The notes beneath the pieces are model-generated. The model made no database searches. It had not been told where the DNA came from and worked only from the letters and a program-made list of their open reading frames with translations. Position numbers and translations under genes: made by a program. A DNA stretch of 64,000 nt. It comes from Apis mellifera. Its lineage: Eukaryota; Arthropoda; Insecta; Hymenoptera; Apidae. The stretch spans positions 13,844,963 through 13,908,962 of the forward strand of contig NC_037643.1 in assembly GCF_003254395.2 (NCBI RefSeq), in the 5' to 3' direction. Within the stretch, counting starts at the first letter, position 1. The number at the start of each line of letters is the position of its first letter. This document shows positions 24,563 through 35,465 of this stretch, one piece after another.

Positions 24563-26356
24563 TTTATGTGAATCATGTGGCGATCGAGAGAAAAGTCCAA
24601 GCTTCGTCTCGTCGACCCAATCTCCCTTGCAAATGCGGGGAGATCCGCGTGTGTGGTAGCGTGTTCCATCCATCCATCGAGAAAGAGGAGAGTGGAAGAA
24701 ATAAAAGAGGAAAGGGTGAAGATAAGAGGATAAAGGGGGGTGGGGGGGCAAGCCAATTTGTGACTGACGAGGCGATTGGTAATAAGCGACGGAGGGACTC
24801 AAATTGCTTGAGTTTTTCTGCGGTCGTTCATTGGGTGTTGTCGTCGAGGTAGACTCTCTCTGTCTCTGTCTCCGTTTCCAAGGGCCCGTATCGAGGGAGC
24901 GAGGGAAAGAGTAATAGAGGCTTGCGAGGATACCCCGTTGGAATTGAGACGAGATGGATATTCGATTTTACGTGGCGGCGGGGATTTGGGCGGTTCGCTC
25001 GTGGAGAGGTGAGCTGGAAAGTAAAAGGGAGGGAGGGTACACGGCGATGATGGTGAGAGCGGAGCGAGTTGGATATCGTTGCATGATGGATGGATTGTTT
25101 GTGGATCGCGTTACCGCTAACCCTCGTCCCGATTTTATCCCTCCTCGTGTTGTAGTTTACGCGTCTTTATGAGGCCGAATTTAAATAAATAATCGAGATC
25201 CGATTGAATTCGATGCACAGTTTTTTAATTTCTCTTTTCGAAGAATATAAAAGTATGAATTTTGGAAAATTGTTCGAGTTTCTTTCTTCCTCGAGAATTT
25301 TTTTGGAGGAAAAAAGAACGAATTAATGGTAGAATATTCTCGTCCCCGTATCTTCATTTTAATTATTATCCTTTTACATTGAAAAAATGCATTCCAGAAA
25401 GGGGCCAACTTTGATTGAAATATAAATTCCAAAATCGTTCATATCTTTGTGTCGTTGAAAGTATTGAAAAATCGTATATCTTCTTCAATGATTTTCATTA
25501 ATTATATATATTTTCAAGTACTTGGATTTGCACCTTTCAAAAAGCTTGATCAAACTTAATCAAGCGCGTTTCTTTCTTTCCTTTTTCAATTTCAGATAAC
25601 CAGATATCGAATCTCACCTTATTTATTCTTCTCGAAAATTTCCAAATTTTCGTCCACCCATGCTCATAATCGTGGAGCAGGCAGCTCCAAGAACAAAGCA
25701 GAAAGAGGAGGAGGAGGAGGAGGAAAAGAGGAGAGAATCGGGACGATCCCATTAACCGGTGCCCATATTCCCCATCGAGAGGGGGGGAAAGGTGCACAGG
25801 TGCCCGCCCTTCCGTGTGTGTCTCTGTGGGGACCCGCTTCTGGCGCTGCTTCCCCCGAAACAGGGGGCCAGGACCCTCGTAGAGAGCGGGTGGGGGAGGA
25901 GGAGAGGAGGCGAGAGAGAGGATGGCGGACAGAGATGGGGGACCCGTTCGGTCCCTATATTTTAAGCAGCCCCGAACGTGTTGCAATCATCTCGAGACAA
26001 TGGCCCACCGATCGGTCCGCCTCGCAAAAAGACCGGGGCCCGATAATAGCCGCGACGCATCGTCCACCACGCTTCGGGCGATCCTCCATCGCCGGCCTCT
26101 TCTCCATTCCATCGCCTCCCCCTCGGCTGTCCTTTCTCTCATTTTTCTCTCCCCCTGGCGAATTCCTACTCCTTCGAGAGAGAGGAAGAGTTAAGATCGA
26201 CTAAAAGGATTGCAACAAGTAAGTGATACGATTCTTCTCTCCTATTCACGTTTCTACGCGTAGAATTCAAGGATTCTTTCGTTTCTTCGAGCATCGAGTT
26301 CGAGGAGAAAGGAGAAGTTTCTAAAAATGTTTCGTATAATTCATTATTGATATACA
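24563..26356. other. GC-variable unique island, no gene recognised
   Basis: The sequence is GC-rich at 24590-25160, AT-rich at 25180-25620, and GC-rich again at 25680-26200 with GGA-type purine tracts. Open frames overlap on both strands without known motifs. Confidence 0.45.
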
Positions 26357-27275
26357 TTGGGTTGGCAACTAAGTAATTGCGGATTTCAATTGAAGTTGAT
26401 GACGACCTAATCGGATCGTCACAATACAACTCGTGAGATTGCAGAGAAGCTTCATGTATCGCGTACATGCGTTGAAAACCGCTTAAAACAACTTGGCTTG
26501 TTCAAAAACTCGATACATGGGTTCCTCGCGAACTGAAAGAAAAGCATTTAACGCGACGCGTTAACAGCTGCGATTCGCTAAAGAAACGTAATGAAAATGA
26601 TCCATTTTTAAAACGACCGATAACTGGCGGTGAAAAATGGGTTGTTTGCAACAATATCGAGCGGAAAAGATGGTGGAGCAGGCCACGTGAACCAGCTCGA
26701 ACAACGTCAAAAGCTGGTATTCGTCGAAAGAAGGTTTTGTTATCAGTTTGGTGGGATTACGAAGGAATTGTCTATTTTGAACTCTTACCACCCAACCGAA
26801 CGATCAATTCTGTCGTCTACATCGAACAACTAACGAAATTAAACGATGCAGTTGAAGAAAAGCGGCCTGAATTGACAAATCGAAAAGGTGTTGTATTCCA
26901 TCCTGACGATGCAAGGCCACACGCATCTTTGGTCACTCGGCAAAAATTATTGGAGCTTGGTTGGGATGTTTTGCCACATCCACCATATAGTCTTGACCTT
27001 GCACCATCCGATTACTTTTTATCTCGATCTTTACAAAACTCCTTGAATGGTAAAAATTTCAATAACGATGATGATATCAAATCGTACCTGATTCAGTTTT
27101 TTGCTAATAAAAACCACAAGTTTTACGAACGTGGGATTACGATGCTGCCTGAAAGATGGCAAAAGGTCATTGATCAAAATGGGCAACGCGTTACAGAATA
27201 AACTTATTTAGTTCCATGAAAAAATTGTCTTTGATTTTCTAAAAAAAATCCGCAATTACTTAGTTGCCAACCCAA
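26357..27275 (+). mobile_element. mariner-family DNA transposon, internally deleted copy
   Basis: The ends are perfect 30-bp terminal inverted repeats: the left begins TTGGGTTGGCAACTAAGTAA at 26357 and the right is its exact complement ending at 27275. These ends and the transposase place it in the mariner family, close to the mellifera-type elements known from bees. mariner inserts at TA: the right flank is TA (27276-27277), while the left flank is CA, so the duplicated target site has probably mutated by one base. The element is 919 bp, against about 1.3 kb for a complete mariner. The missing part is the 5' untranslated region and the first part of the transposase gene. Confidence 0.95.
26423..27201 (+). 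pseudogene. mariner transposase remnant, inactive
   Basis: The protein is homologous to mariner D,D34D transposases, which cut and join element ends in the nucleus. Reading starts inside the DNA-binding helix-turn-helix part (TTREIAEKLHVS at 26426-26461); the start codon and preceding residues are absent. A one-base deletion near 26500 shifts the frame. From 26500 the frame is open to the TAA at 27199-27201, including WVPRELKEKHL and the end of the catalytic domain. The first catalytic aspartate, in the family motif ITGDEKW, is glycine here (codon GGT at 26629-26631). The second (26905-26907, motif DDARPH where DNARPH is usual) and third (27010-27012, in LAPSDYF) remain with 34 residues between them. 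The gene cannot make active enzyme. Confidence 0.95.
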
Positions 27276-28640
27276 TATTTATCAGTTTTTTCTACTTTGG
27301 AATGAAAGTAGCGATTGCTTTGTACAATTGTTGAGAAATTGATCCGAAATCGAGAGCCAATTGAACAATCGACGCGATTGTTAAATCAGGCTGCCCTTAA
27401 ACGGGTGTCGTTGGTTCTTGGCGCGCGTGAGACCGTGGCAATTACGCAAGCCCCAGACCCTCAGCTTCAATTTGCCTTGATTTTCGACGGCTATCAGCCG
27501 AACGACGCGTGAAACTAGGAATACTTTTCGCTGCGTGGCCGGCAGCGATCGCTGTCATGCCCCTCTCCGCCATTCTCCTTCCAAGACCTTCTTCGGAATC
27601 CGGTTAATTAACCGTACTCCTCCGTTCCTTCCTCTTTCACCAAACTCTTCAACAAATTTTCTTCCATACAATGTAATCGCTCGAGCGATCACGAGCATTT
27701 GTTCGATTGTTGCTCTCCGCAGTCGTGAAATGATAAAACGCAAAATGGTCCACAAAACGTGGAGAAGAGAGGAGGCTTAGCCCCCCGTTCCTGGAAGCTA
27801 GGGGGCTAATTGGTCCGTGGGACGAGGCAGGACCATAAACTGTCGCCTGCAATCAAGGATGCGCGACTCTGGCCCGCGGGTGGACCCGTCCTTGCCAACG
27901 AGAACGAGAACGAGAAAGAGCGAGAGCGTCCTTTTATATAAGGGACCCCCCCGGCCTGGGGGCCCTTCCCCCTCCCTCCTTCGTGCCGTGTACGAATTTA
28001 CATTTAGAAAATATAATGAAGCAGCGTGAAGCGACCATTAGTCGTTCGGGGGATGACAGACGATTTCGGACCCCCGCGGCTCCCTCCCCGGGCCCCCGGC
28101 CAATGAAACAAAGACCGCGCGAGGGCCTCTCCTCCTCCTCCTCCTCCTCCTCCTCCACTCCTCCCCCCTTAATGACACACCACCGGGGCCCGAGCAGGGG
28201 TTTTCATTAACCCTCGGCCCGAGCCCACAGGTTCCTCGTTGCGGTGGAGAGGGGGGATGGGTCCATTTGTAACGTCTGCGGGGGGGAATGGAGGGATTGA
28301 GAAGGGGATAAGCAACGACTGGCCGTTGTTTTGATTCGGTTATCGAGTCGATCAAAGGGATCAAAGTGATATACAGATTTGGTAAGATTTTGTTGTAGAT
28401 TTAAGGGGGTTTTTTTTTTGAATGGTGGGATATGTGAAGTATCTGTATTGGAGTATAAATAGAGTGAGTGTTAATAATTGGGAATCGTTGTGGGAGAATT
28501 TCTTTTTCTCTCGAGCAGATTTTGAATGTTGAGTTTAAGGATAGAATGGTAAGTTGAGGAATTTTAAAGAAGATTGTTTTGGGATAAACAATTTTGATAA
28601 ATTTTAGCGTTAAATAAAAATTAAATTTAAACATGGTAGA
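27276..28640. other. GC-rich island right of the mariner, no gene recognised
   Basis: GC-rich, CpG-containing sequence, especially 27780-28290, with a (TCC)n run at about 28128-28155. Frames overlap on both strands with low-complexity products rich in proline, serine, arginine or glutamate. No domain is recognised. From 28370 the sequence becomes AT-rich and grades into the next array. Confidence 0.45.
28128..28155 (+). repeat. (TCC)n microsatellite
   Basis: About nine TCC triplets lie within a GC-rich island. Confidence 0.95.
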
Positions 28641-29510
28641 CACTCGAAATAGACACTCCTTTTCTCCAAATAGATTTTGAGTAGAAATTGTTGAAAGATT
28701 CTCTCATTTTATGAACTCTCAGACTGAATGAACCTATCCTAATTTAAAATATCCCCCCCAAATAAGTCTAGAATCTTGAGTATTGTTTAAATGAAAATTT
28801 GCATTAAGAATTGTTAAAAAAATCTTTTTAAAGAAGATTCTTTGAGGGCAAAAAGCAAACAATTTTGATAAATTCTATTTTTATAGTTAAATAAAAACTA
28901 GGTTTAAACGTGGTACATACTTGAAACTCCTCTTTTTAGATAGATCTGGAATCTTGAATAGGAACTGTTGAAAAATTCTCTCATTTTTTAAACTCTCAAA
29001 ATGAACTAATGAATCTATCCTAACCTATAATTACTTAAAACGTTTCTCTCTAAAAAAAATTGCATTAGAAATTGTTGAAAGATTCTTTCATTTTTTGAAC
29101 TCTCAAACTAATGAACCTAAATCTAGAATCTTGAGTTTAAGGTGAAAAATTGCATTAGGAATTGTTAAAAGATTGTCTCATTTTTTCAACTCTCAAATCC
29201 ATCCTAACTTAAAATATTCCTCCCAAATAAGTCTAGGATCTTGAGTATTGTTTAAGGTGAAAATTTGGAATTATTAAAGGATTGTCTCATTTTTTCAACT
29301 CTCAAACCTATCCTAACTTAAAATATTCTCTCCAAATAAATCTAGGATCTTGAGTTGATCTATTATTTAAGATGAAAATTTGGAATTGTTAAAAGAATCT
29401 TTTCAAAGAAGATTCTTTGGGGGCGAGAATTTCAAACAATTTTGAAATTTATCTCTTATTATTATTTTTTTTTTTTTTTGAAACACCCGATCCAACGAGC
29501 CTATCCCAAC
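28641..29510. repeat. Degenerate tandem array, unit about 120 bp, around 7 copies
   Basis: Recurring phrases are GAAATTGTTGAAAGATTCTC, CATTTTTTGAACTCTCAAAC, CCTATCCTAACTTAAAATAT, CCCAAATAAGTCTAGAATCT and TTGAGTATTGTTTAAGGTGA. Block losses make the spacing irregular. It ends at a poly-T run near 29466-29480. Confidence 0.85.
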
Positions 29511-30019
29511 TTTAAAAACGTTCCCTCCCCAAAGTGTATCGTATAATTTCAATTGAAGGGTAATTACCCGAAAGGCGAAGCGGTTGAAGAAGAAGGTATT
29601 TAGAGATTCATGTATTCAAATAACTTTATTAGTCCGTCAAGGATGAAATGGTTTAAGAGCTGTTGATAGCGACATGTTATCCAGGTGGCCATTAAACGTT
29701 ATTAAGCGAATATGCGATAGGATAAGTGGTTTAGTTCGCAAAATACGCATGACTAATGGACCTCGTTACTCCGTGCGCAACCATTCGCCCGTTCCCCGTC
29801 CATTTTTTCCTCCCTTTTTCTGATTTATGCTCCGAGCTGGCCGTGTTCGCGGAGCAAGCCTCGTAGAGAATTTAGACCGGCCGCCCTTTATCTTTTTTCC
29901 TTTTTCCTTTTTTTTTTTTTCTTTCTTTCTTTATCCGTGAATCTGACGTGACGCTGGCTCAATCTACCGATACCTCGAACGAAATTTCTTTATTCTCCAA
30001 AACTTTACTTCTTTCCCCC
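29511..30019. other. Short unique island, candidate conserved non-coding element
   Basis: 29570-29790 is high-complexity, moderate-GC sequence between two low-complexity arrays and includes GTTATCCAGGTGGCCATTAA and several ATTA/TAAT cores. No coding potential is visible. The regulatory suggestion is inference. Confidence 0.4.
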
Positions 30020-31565
30020 TTTCCTCAATTCTAAAATACCTTCCATTTGTCACAAATTGCAATTGAAATTATTAACACACTCGTCAAAACGTCAATTCTA
30101 AAATACATTCCATCGAAAATTTGTCAAATTACAATTAAAATTACAAAAATTATTAACACACTCGTCAAAACTCGTCAATTCTAAAATACATAGACTTTCC
30201 TTCCATCGAAAATTTGTCACAAATTGCAATTGAAATTATTAATACACGTATTTTATTTATTTGAAAGAAATAAAAAATGGAAGGATTCATTCGCCAATGG
30301 ACTTTCTTCCATCGAAAATTTGTCATAAATTGCAATTGAAATTACAAAAATTATTAACACACTCCTCAAAACATCAATTTTAAAATACATGGACTTTCGA
30401 CGTTCCTTCTATGGAAAATTTGTTACAAATTACAAAAATTATTAATACACATATTTTATTTATTTGAAAGAGAAAAAAAAGGGAAAAATTCATTCGCCAA
30501 TAGACTTTCGACGTTCCTTCCATCGAAAGTTTGTCACAAATTGCAATTGAAATTACAAAAATTATTAATACACGTATTTTATTTATTTGAAAAAGAAAAA
30601 AAAGAAAAGGATTTATTCGCCAATAGATTTTCGATGTTTGTTTCATTGAAAATTTGTCATAAATTACAATTGAAATTACAAAAATTCTTAACACATTCGT
30701 CAATTCTAAAATATATGAACTTTCGACATTTCTTTCATTGAAAATTTGTCACAAATCGCAATTGAAATTACAAAAATTATTAATACATCAAAACGTCAAT
30801 TTTAAAATACATTCCATCGAAAATTTGTCACAAATTACAATTGAAATTATAAAAATTATTAACACACGTTATTTATTTGAAAGAGAAAAAAAAAGGAAGG
30901 ATTCATTCGTCAATAGACTTTCGACGTTCCTTCCATCGAAAATTTCACAAATTACAATCGAAATTACAAAAATTATTAATACACTCGTCAATTCTAAAAT
31001 ACATGGACTTTCCTTCCATCGAAAATTTGTCACAAATTGCAATCGAAATTACAAAAATTATTAATACACTCATCAAAACATCAATTCTAAAATATATGGA
31101 CTTTCGACGTTCATTTCATTGAAAATTTGTCATAAATCGAAATTACAAAAATTATTAACACACTCGTCAATTCTAATACATGGACTTTCGACGTTCCTTC
31201 CATCGAAAATTTGTCACAAATTACAAAAATTATTAATACACGTATTTTATTTATTTGAAAGAGAAAGAAAAAGAAAAAGATTCATTCGCCAATGGACTTT
31301 CGATGTTCCTTCCATCGAAAATTTATCACAAATTGCAATTGAAATTACAAAAATTATTAACACACTCGTCAATTCTAAAATACATGGACTTTCCTTCCAT
31401 CGAAAATTTGTCACAAATTGCAATCGAAATTACAAAAATTATTAACACACTCGTCAATTCTAAAATACATGGACTTTCGTTCCTTCCATCAAAAATTTGT
31501 CACAAATTGCAATTGAAATTATTAATACACGTATGTTATTTATTTGAAAGAGAGAGAAAAAAAAG
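30020..31565. repeat. Tandem array with short (about 95 bp) and long (about 150 bp) units, some 14 copies
   Basis: The anchor TCGAAAATTTGTCACAAATT is followed by GCAATTGAAATTACAAAAAT, TATTAACACACTCGTCAATT and TCTAAAATACATGGACTTTC. Long units replace the CTCGTCAATT block by ACGTATTTTATTTATTTGAA, an A/G-rich run and ATTCATTCGCCAATGGACTT. Short and long units are interspersed. Peptides read from this region are repeat artefacts. Confidence 0.93.
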
Positions 31566-32386
31566 GCAAGGATTCAACTTTATATATATATATATAATTA
31601 CTAGGACCGTAAAGGGTCTCGAGTTGAAATAATTTCCCGTTAAATGATATGAAGGAGGGGCGAGTCCCGCGAGCGGTAATTAAAGCTGTCCCATCGTCGA
31701 AATCGCTCCAGTTCGATTTCTGCACGGTCGTCGTAAATCAGCTGGCCGGACAGCAAAGGTCAGCCCGGGCCGGGATACGACGTCGTGCCGTGATCTTTCG
31801 GATCGCCCCGGAGCTCTCGAATCGATCTTTGGCAAAAGGTTCCGGCCATCCGCGCCAATTAGACACCGTCCGCTTCCTTCTCTTCTTCCTCCTCCTCTTT
31901 TTTTTTTCGCCCACCGATCGAATGGTAAATCGGATCCAATCAAAGGAGAGAAGGTACATACGAATAATTTTTTTCTCTTACTTTTGTTTCCAGAAGAAAA
32001 ATCAGTAAAAATCATCTTATTCAATGTGAACCGAATTAAACGAATTAACAACGAATTTCTCGAGAAAGGAGAGGAATCTTTCTCTCGTTAAAAGTTTAAA
32101 AGACAGAGTTTTCTTCCTCGACAAGAAGCAAAGAATTTTCCAGATTCACGAGAAGTTATTTTCCAGATTAAACGACACTTTCACGTTTCAAGAACGATAG
32201 AGAGAGGGGAGGAGAAGGAGGTAGGTCCTGTTAATTGCCATCCTGGGACGAGGCCCGGGCCCAGATATCCCAGGTATACCGAATTCCTCGCGAATTGTTT
32301 TCTTGCCTCGTCAATTCCCTCGCCAGGAACCGGCGACGTCACCTTCGTCACGAGAGAGGGGTAATCTCCGAGAGGCGGTCTCTCTC

Positions 32387-32431
<45 letters not shown>

Positions 32432-32789
32432 GTCATCATCGTCTCGTGACCACGGCTATTTTTTATCATCGAATCCGGGAATTCGGATCTGTCAAAATGT
32501 CCCGCGGTTCCGTTAATTACGGTCCCGCAGGAATAATTATAATAATCAGGGGACACGCCTACTCTCGAGATTCTTCTCTCTCTCTCTCTTCAAATCTGTG
32601 GGACGGGACGAGTGACAGGCATCGTTTCTTCCTTCTTCTTTTTTTTTTTCTTTTTGTGATAGATTAGGGTAAAGGGTCTGTTGGAAAGAGACGAATTTTT
32701 TCGATTTGGAAAGGAACGAAGATTGTGTCATCTTTCGTTTCTTGTATGTCGTATGTATTCGGTTATGTTACAATTATTATAGTCAGGAA
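31566..32789. other. Unique island with CT tracts, no gene recognised
   Basis: GC-rich at 31620-31930 and 32220-32560, with a long CT dinucleotide tract at about 32380-32431 interrupted by CC and TT. Overlapping frames on both strands have no recognisable domains. Possible regulatory DNA, not shown by the sequence itself. Confidence 0.45.
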
Positions 32790-34145
32790 TCGATATAAAC
32801 AAATTTGGGAACGAGGATGCTATTTACGATTTTGTTATAATTGTTCGTCGAAAGAATTCGAGGATAGAGATATAACTGTATATATATATATATATATATA
32901 TATTTATAAATTTTACTATTTGATCATTTTTCGAACAAATTTGGGAACGAGGATGCTGCTTATGATTTTGTTACAATTGTTCGTCGAAAGAATTCGAGGA
33001 TAGAGATATAACTGTATATATATATATATTTATAAATTTTACTATTTGATCATTTTTCGAACAAATTTGGGAACGATATATAATTATTTATTAATATATA
33101 AATAATATTAAATATATATTTATTTAAATATATATATATAAATATTTTATTTAAAATAAAAATAAATATATATATATATGTATTTTTGATCAATAAAATT
33201 AATAGAAAATTAAAAAATACTTATAAATTTAATAATTTAATTAAATTTATGTTAAAATTTTGTACTAATTAATAAAATTGTAAATTAGATTATATGAATA
33301 AATAGATAAATAAAATTTATTTAAATTTTTATATTAATGGTATTATTATTAATTTTATTATGAATATTATATTGTTTAATTATAAAATAAATTATATTGT
33401 AGTTTTTAAATTAATTATATATAAAATATAAAAATTATTAAAAATTGAAATAAAATTATAATTAATAGAGAATTCTGAAACAATAAATGAAAGTTTTATT
33501 CGGAAATTAATTTTAGTAAAGATAAATATAAGTGCCAGCTATAGCGGTTAAACTTGATTTATAAATTAATTTTTTCTAATATAAATTTAAATTGATTATT
33601 TATATATTTATAATTAAATTTATTGATTTTAGGTGAAATTTAGAATTAATTAATAATAATTATAAATAATTTTTTTTGTCATTAAAAAATTTATTAAAAA
33701 ACTAAGATTAGATACACTATTATAAAAAAGTAATTAATATATTAAGTTATTAAATGTTGAACCATTAAAATTAAATGATATGGAGGCTTTTTATAATATC
33801 TAACTTATCTAATTCGAGATGCTTGTCGATTAATTTGATAGTCCACGATATGATCTACTTGAGTTTAAATATTTATGTATTATTGTTTTAACTGGCCTAA
33901 ATTTATTTAAGTTAGAGAAATTTAATATAATAATAATTCAAATCAAAATATAGTATACTTACGATTTTGTTACAATTGTTCGTCGAAAGAATTCGAGGAT
34001 AGAGATATAATTGTATATATATATTTATAAATTTTACTATTTGATCATTTTTCGAACAAATTTGGGAACGAGGATGCTACTTACGATTTTCTTATTTTAT
34101 TAATTGTTCATCGAAAGAATTCGAGGATAGAGATATAATTGTATA
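32790..34145. repeat. Tandem array of about 125 bp, interrupted by a mitochondrial insertion
   Basis: The unit reads ACAAATTTGGGAACGAGGAT, GCTACTTACGATTTTGTTAC, AATTGTTCGTCGAAAGAATT, CGAGGATAGAGATATAACTG, a TA run of variable length, then TTTATAAATTTTACTATTTG and ATCATTTTTCGA. Copies start near 32800, 32935, 33061 and 34055. The third copy is split by the rrnS-derived insertion at 33077-33956. Confidence 0.92.
33077..33956 (+). pseudogene. Nuclear copy of mitochondrial small rRNA (rrnS numt) with adjoining AT-rich DNA
   Basis: Diagnostic 12S rRNA phrases appear in the proper order on the + strand: AGTGCCAGCTATAGCGGTTA at 33531-33550 (the universal GTGCCAGC site), AAACTAAGATTAGATACACT at 33698-33717, and GATAGTCCACGATATGATCT at 33837-33856. 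The distance from the left border to GTGCCAGC (about 455 bases) is longer than the usual 5' part of insect rrnS, so the first 100-200 bases, which are almost pure A and T, are probably mitochondrial control region, which lies next to the rrnS 5' end. The 3' end of rrnS is missing. It is not expected to be functional. Confidence 0.93.
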
Positions 34146-34689
34146 TATATATATTCAATTTCGAAACGAGCTTATCAATTTTTCTTCCAAACCACTTTCA
34201 ATCCTTATCTTTTTCGATGTATTCAGAGCATAGAGCTTACCATCTCTCCTCCATCCCTTCCTATCTGTGTTTACGTCTTTGGGTGTCCATCAACGCGTTG
34301 TCGCGTTGTCGCGTAAAAGGAAAGGAAAAAAAAGGGGGGGAAAGGAGGGGAGGAGGCGAGGAAGCGATAAACCGAGTGTCGCCCCCGATTACGACAATCA
34401 ATAAGCGACAGCTCGCTTAAATTAAAGCGATCGTACAAGTATCTTTGGTAATCTCTTGTGACACGGATTAACATTTTTCTCCCTCCCCCCTCCCCCTTTG
34501 GAAATCCTTTATTGATTCGCTTAATCTCGTTGAAAAAAGAAGAAGAAAAAAATGATAGACCGATAAAAGCGTTGCCGCGATTGCGACAATGAAACCTTCC
34601 TTTCCTTTTCTGAAAAAAGAAAATATATATATATAGAGTGTCCCAAAATTAAGGCAAGATTTGAATTAAATATAAAAGAGAGAGTTTTT
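34146..34689. other. Short unique island, no gene recognised
   Basis: A purine-rich tract lies at 34317-34366, followed by moderate-GC sequence. Near 34636 a segment beginning GAGTGTCCCAAAATTAAGG resembles the outer end of some mariner/Tc1-like inverted repeats, but no partner end or transposase was seen. Confidence 0.4.
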
Positions 34690-35465
34690 AAAATCGTTCA
34701 ATAATGAAGACACGCATTTTTATTAAACTCTCGGCTGTCAAACTGTTCTTTCTTCAAGCTTGATGCAAAAATGGCGGCAAATTTAAATCTCTCAACTATT
34801 TTCATGGACAATTTGTACACTTTTTAAAACTACCTTCGATTAAAGAAATTTCTTTAATTCATTTTTAAATCTTCTTTCATATTTACGTTAAAATAAACAA
34901 TTCCAAAATTAAATTTATCGAAGCTCATCTTGAATATACTACTATTTTCATTTGAATTATTATTCTATAAAGTTTCTCTTCGGCTGTCAAACTGTTCTTT
35001 CTTCACTTGATGCAGAAATGGCGGCAAATTCAAATCTTGCGTTAATTTTTACGTACGTAAAATTCTTTAAATGAAATTGACGGGCGATTTGTACACTTTT
35101 TAATTCACTTTTAAATCCTCTTTCATATTTAATTATTAAGTCCTCTTTCATTTGAATTATTATTCTACAAAATTTCTCTTCAGCTGTCAAACTGTTCTTT
35201 CTTGATGCAAAAATGGCGGCAAATTCAAATTTCTCAACTATTTTGATGGGCAATTTGTACACTTTTTAAAACTATCTTCAATTAAAGAAATTTCCTTAAT
35301 TTTAAATCCTTTTTCATATTTACGTTAAAATAAACAATTCTAAAATTAAATTTATCGAAGCTCATCTTGTATCTTGAATATTATTCTATAAAATTTCTCT
35401 TCACCTGTCAAACTGTTCTTTCTTCAGTTTGTTATCAACAACTTGATGCAAAAATGGCGGCAAAT
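34690..35465. repeat. Tandem array, unit about 200-250 bp, 4 copies
   Basis: The core CTGTCAAACTGTTCTTTCTT, followed by a CTTGATGCAAAAATGGCGGC phrase, occurs near 34735, 34984, 35184 and 35407. Other shared blocks are TTTGTACACTTTTTAAAACT, TTTACGTTAAAATAAACAAT and AAATTTATCGAAGCTCATCT. Confidence 0.92.
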
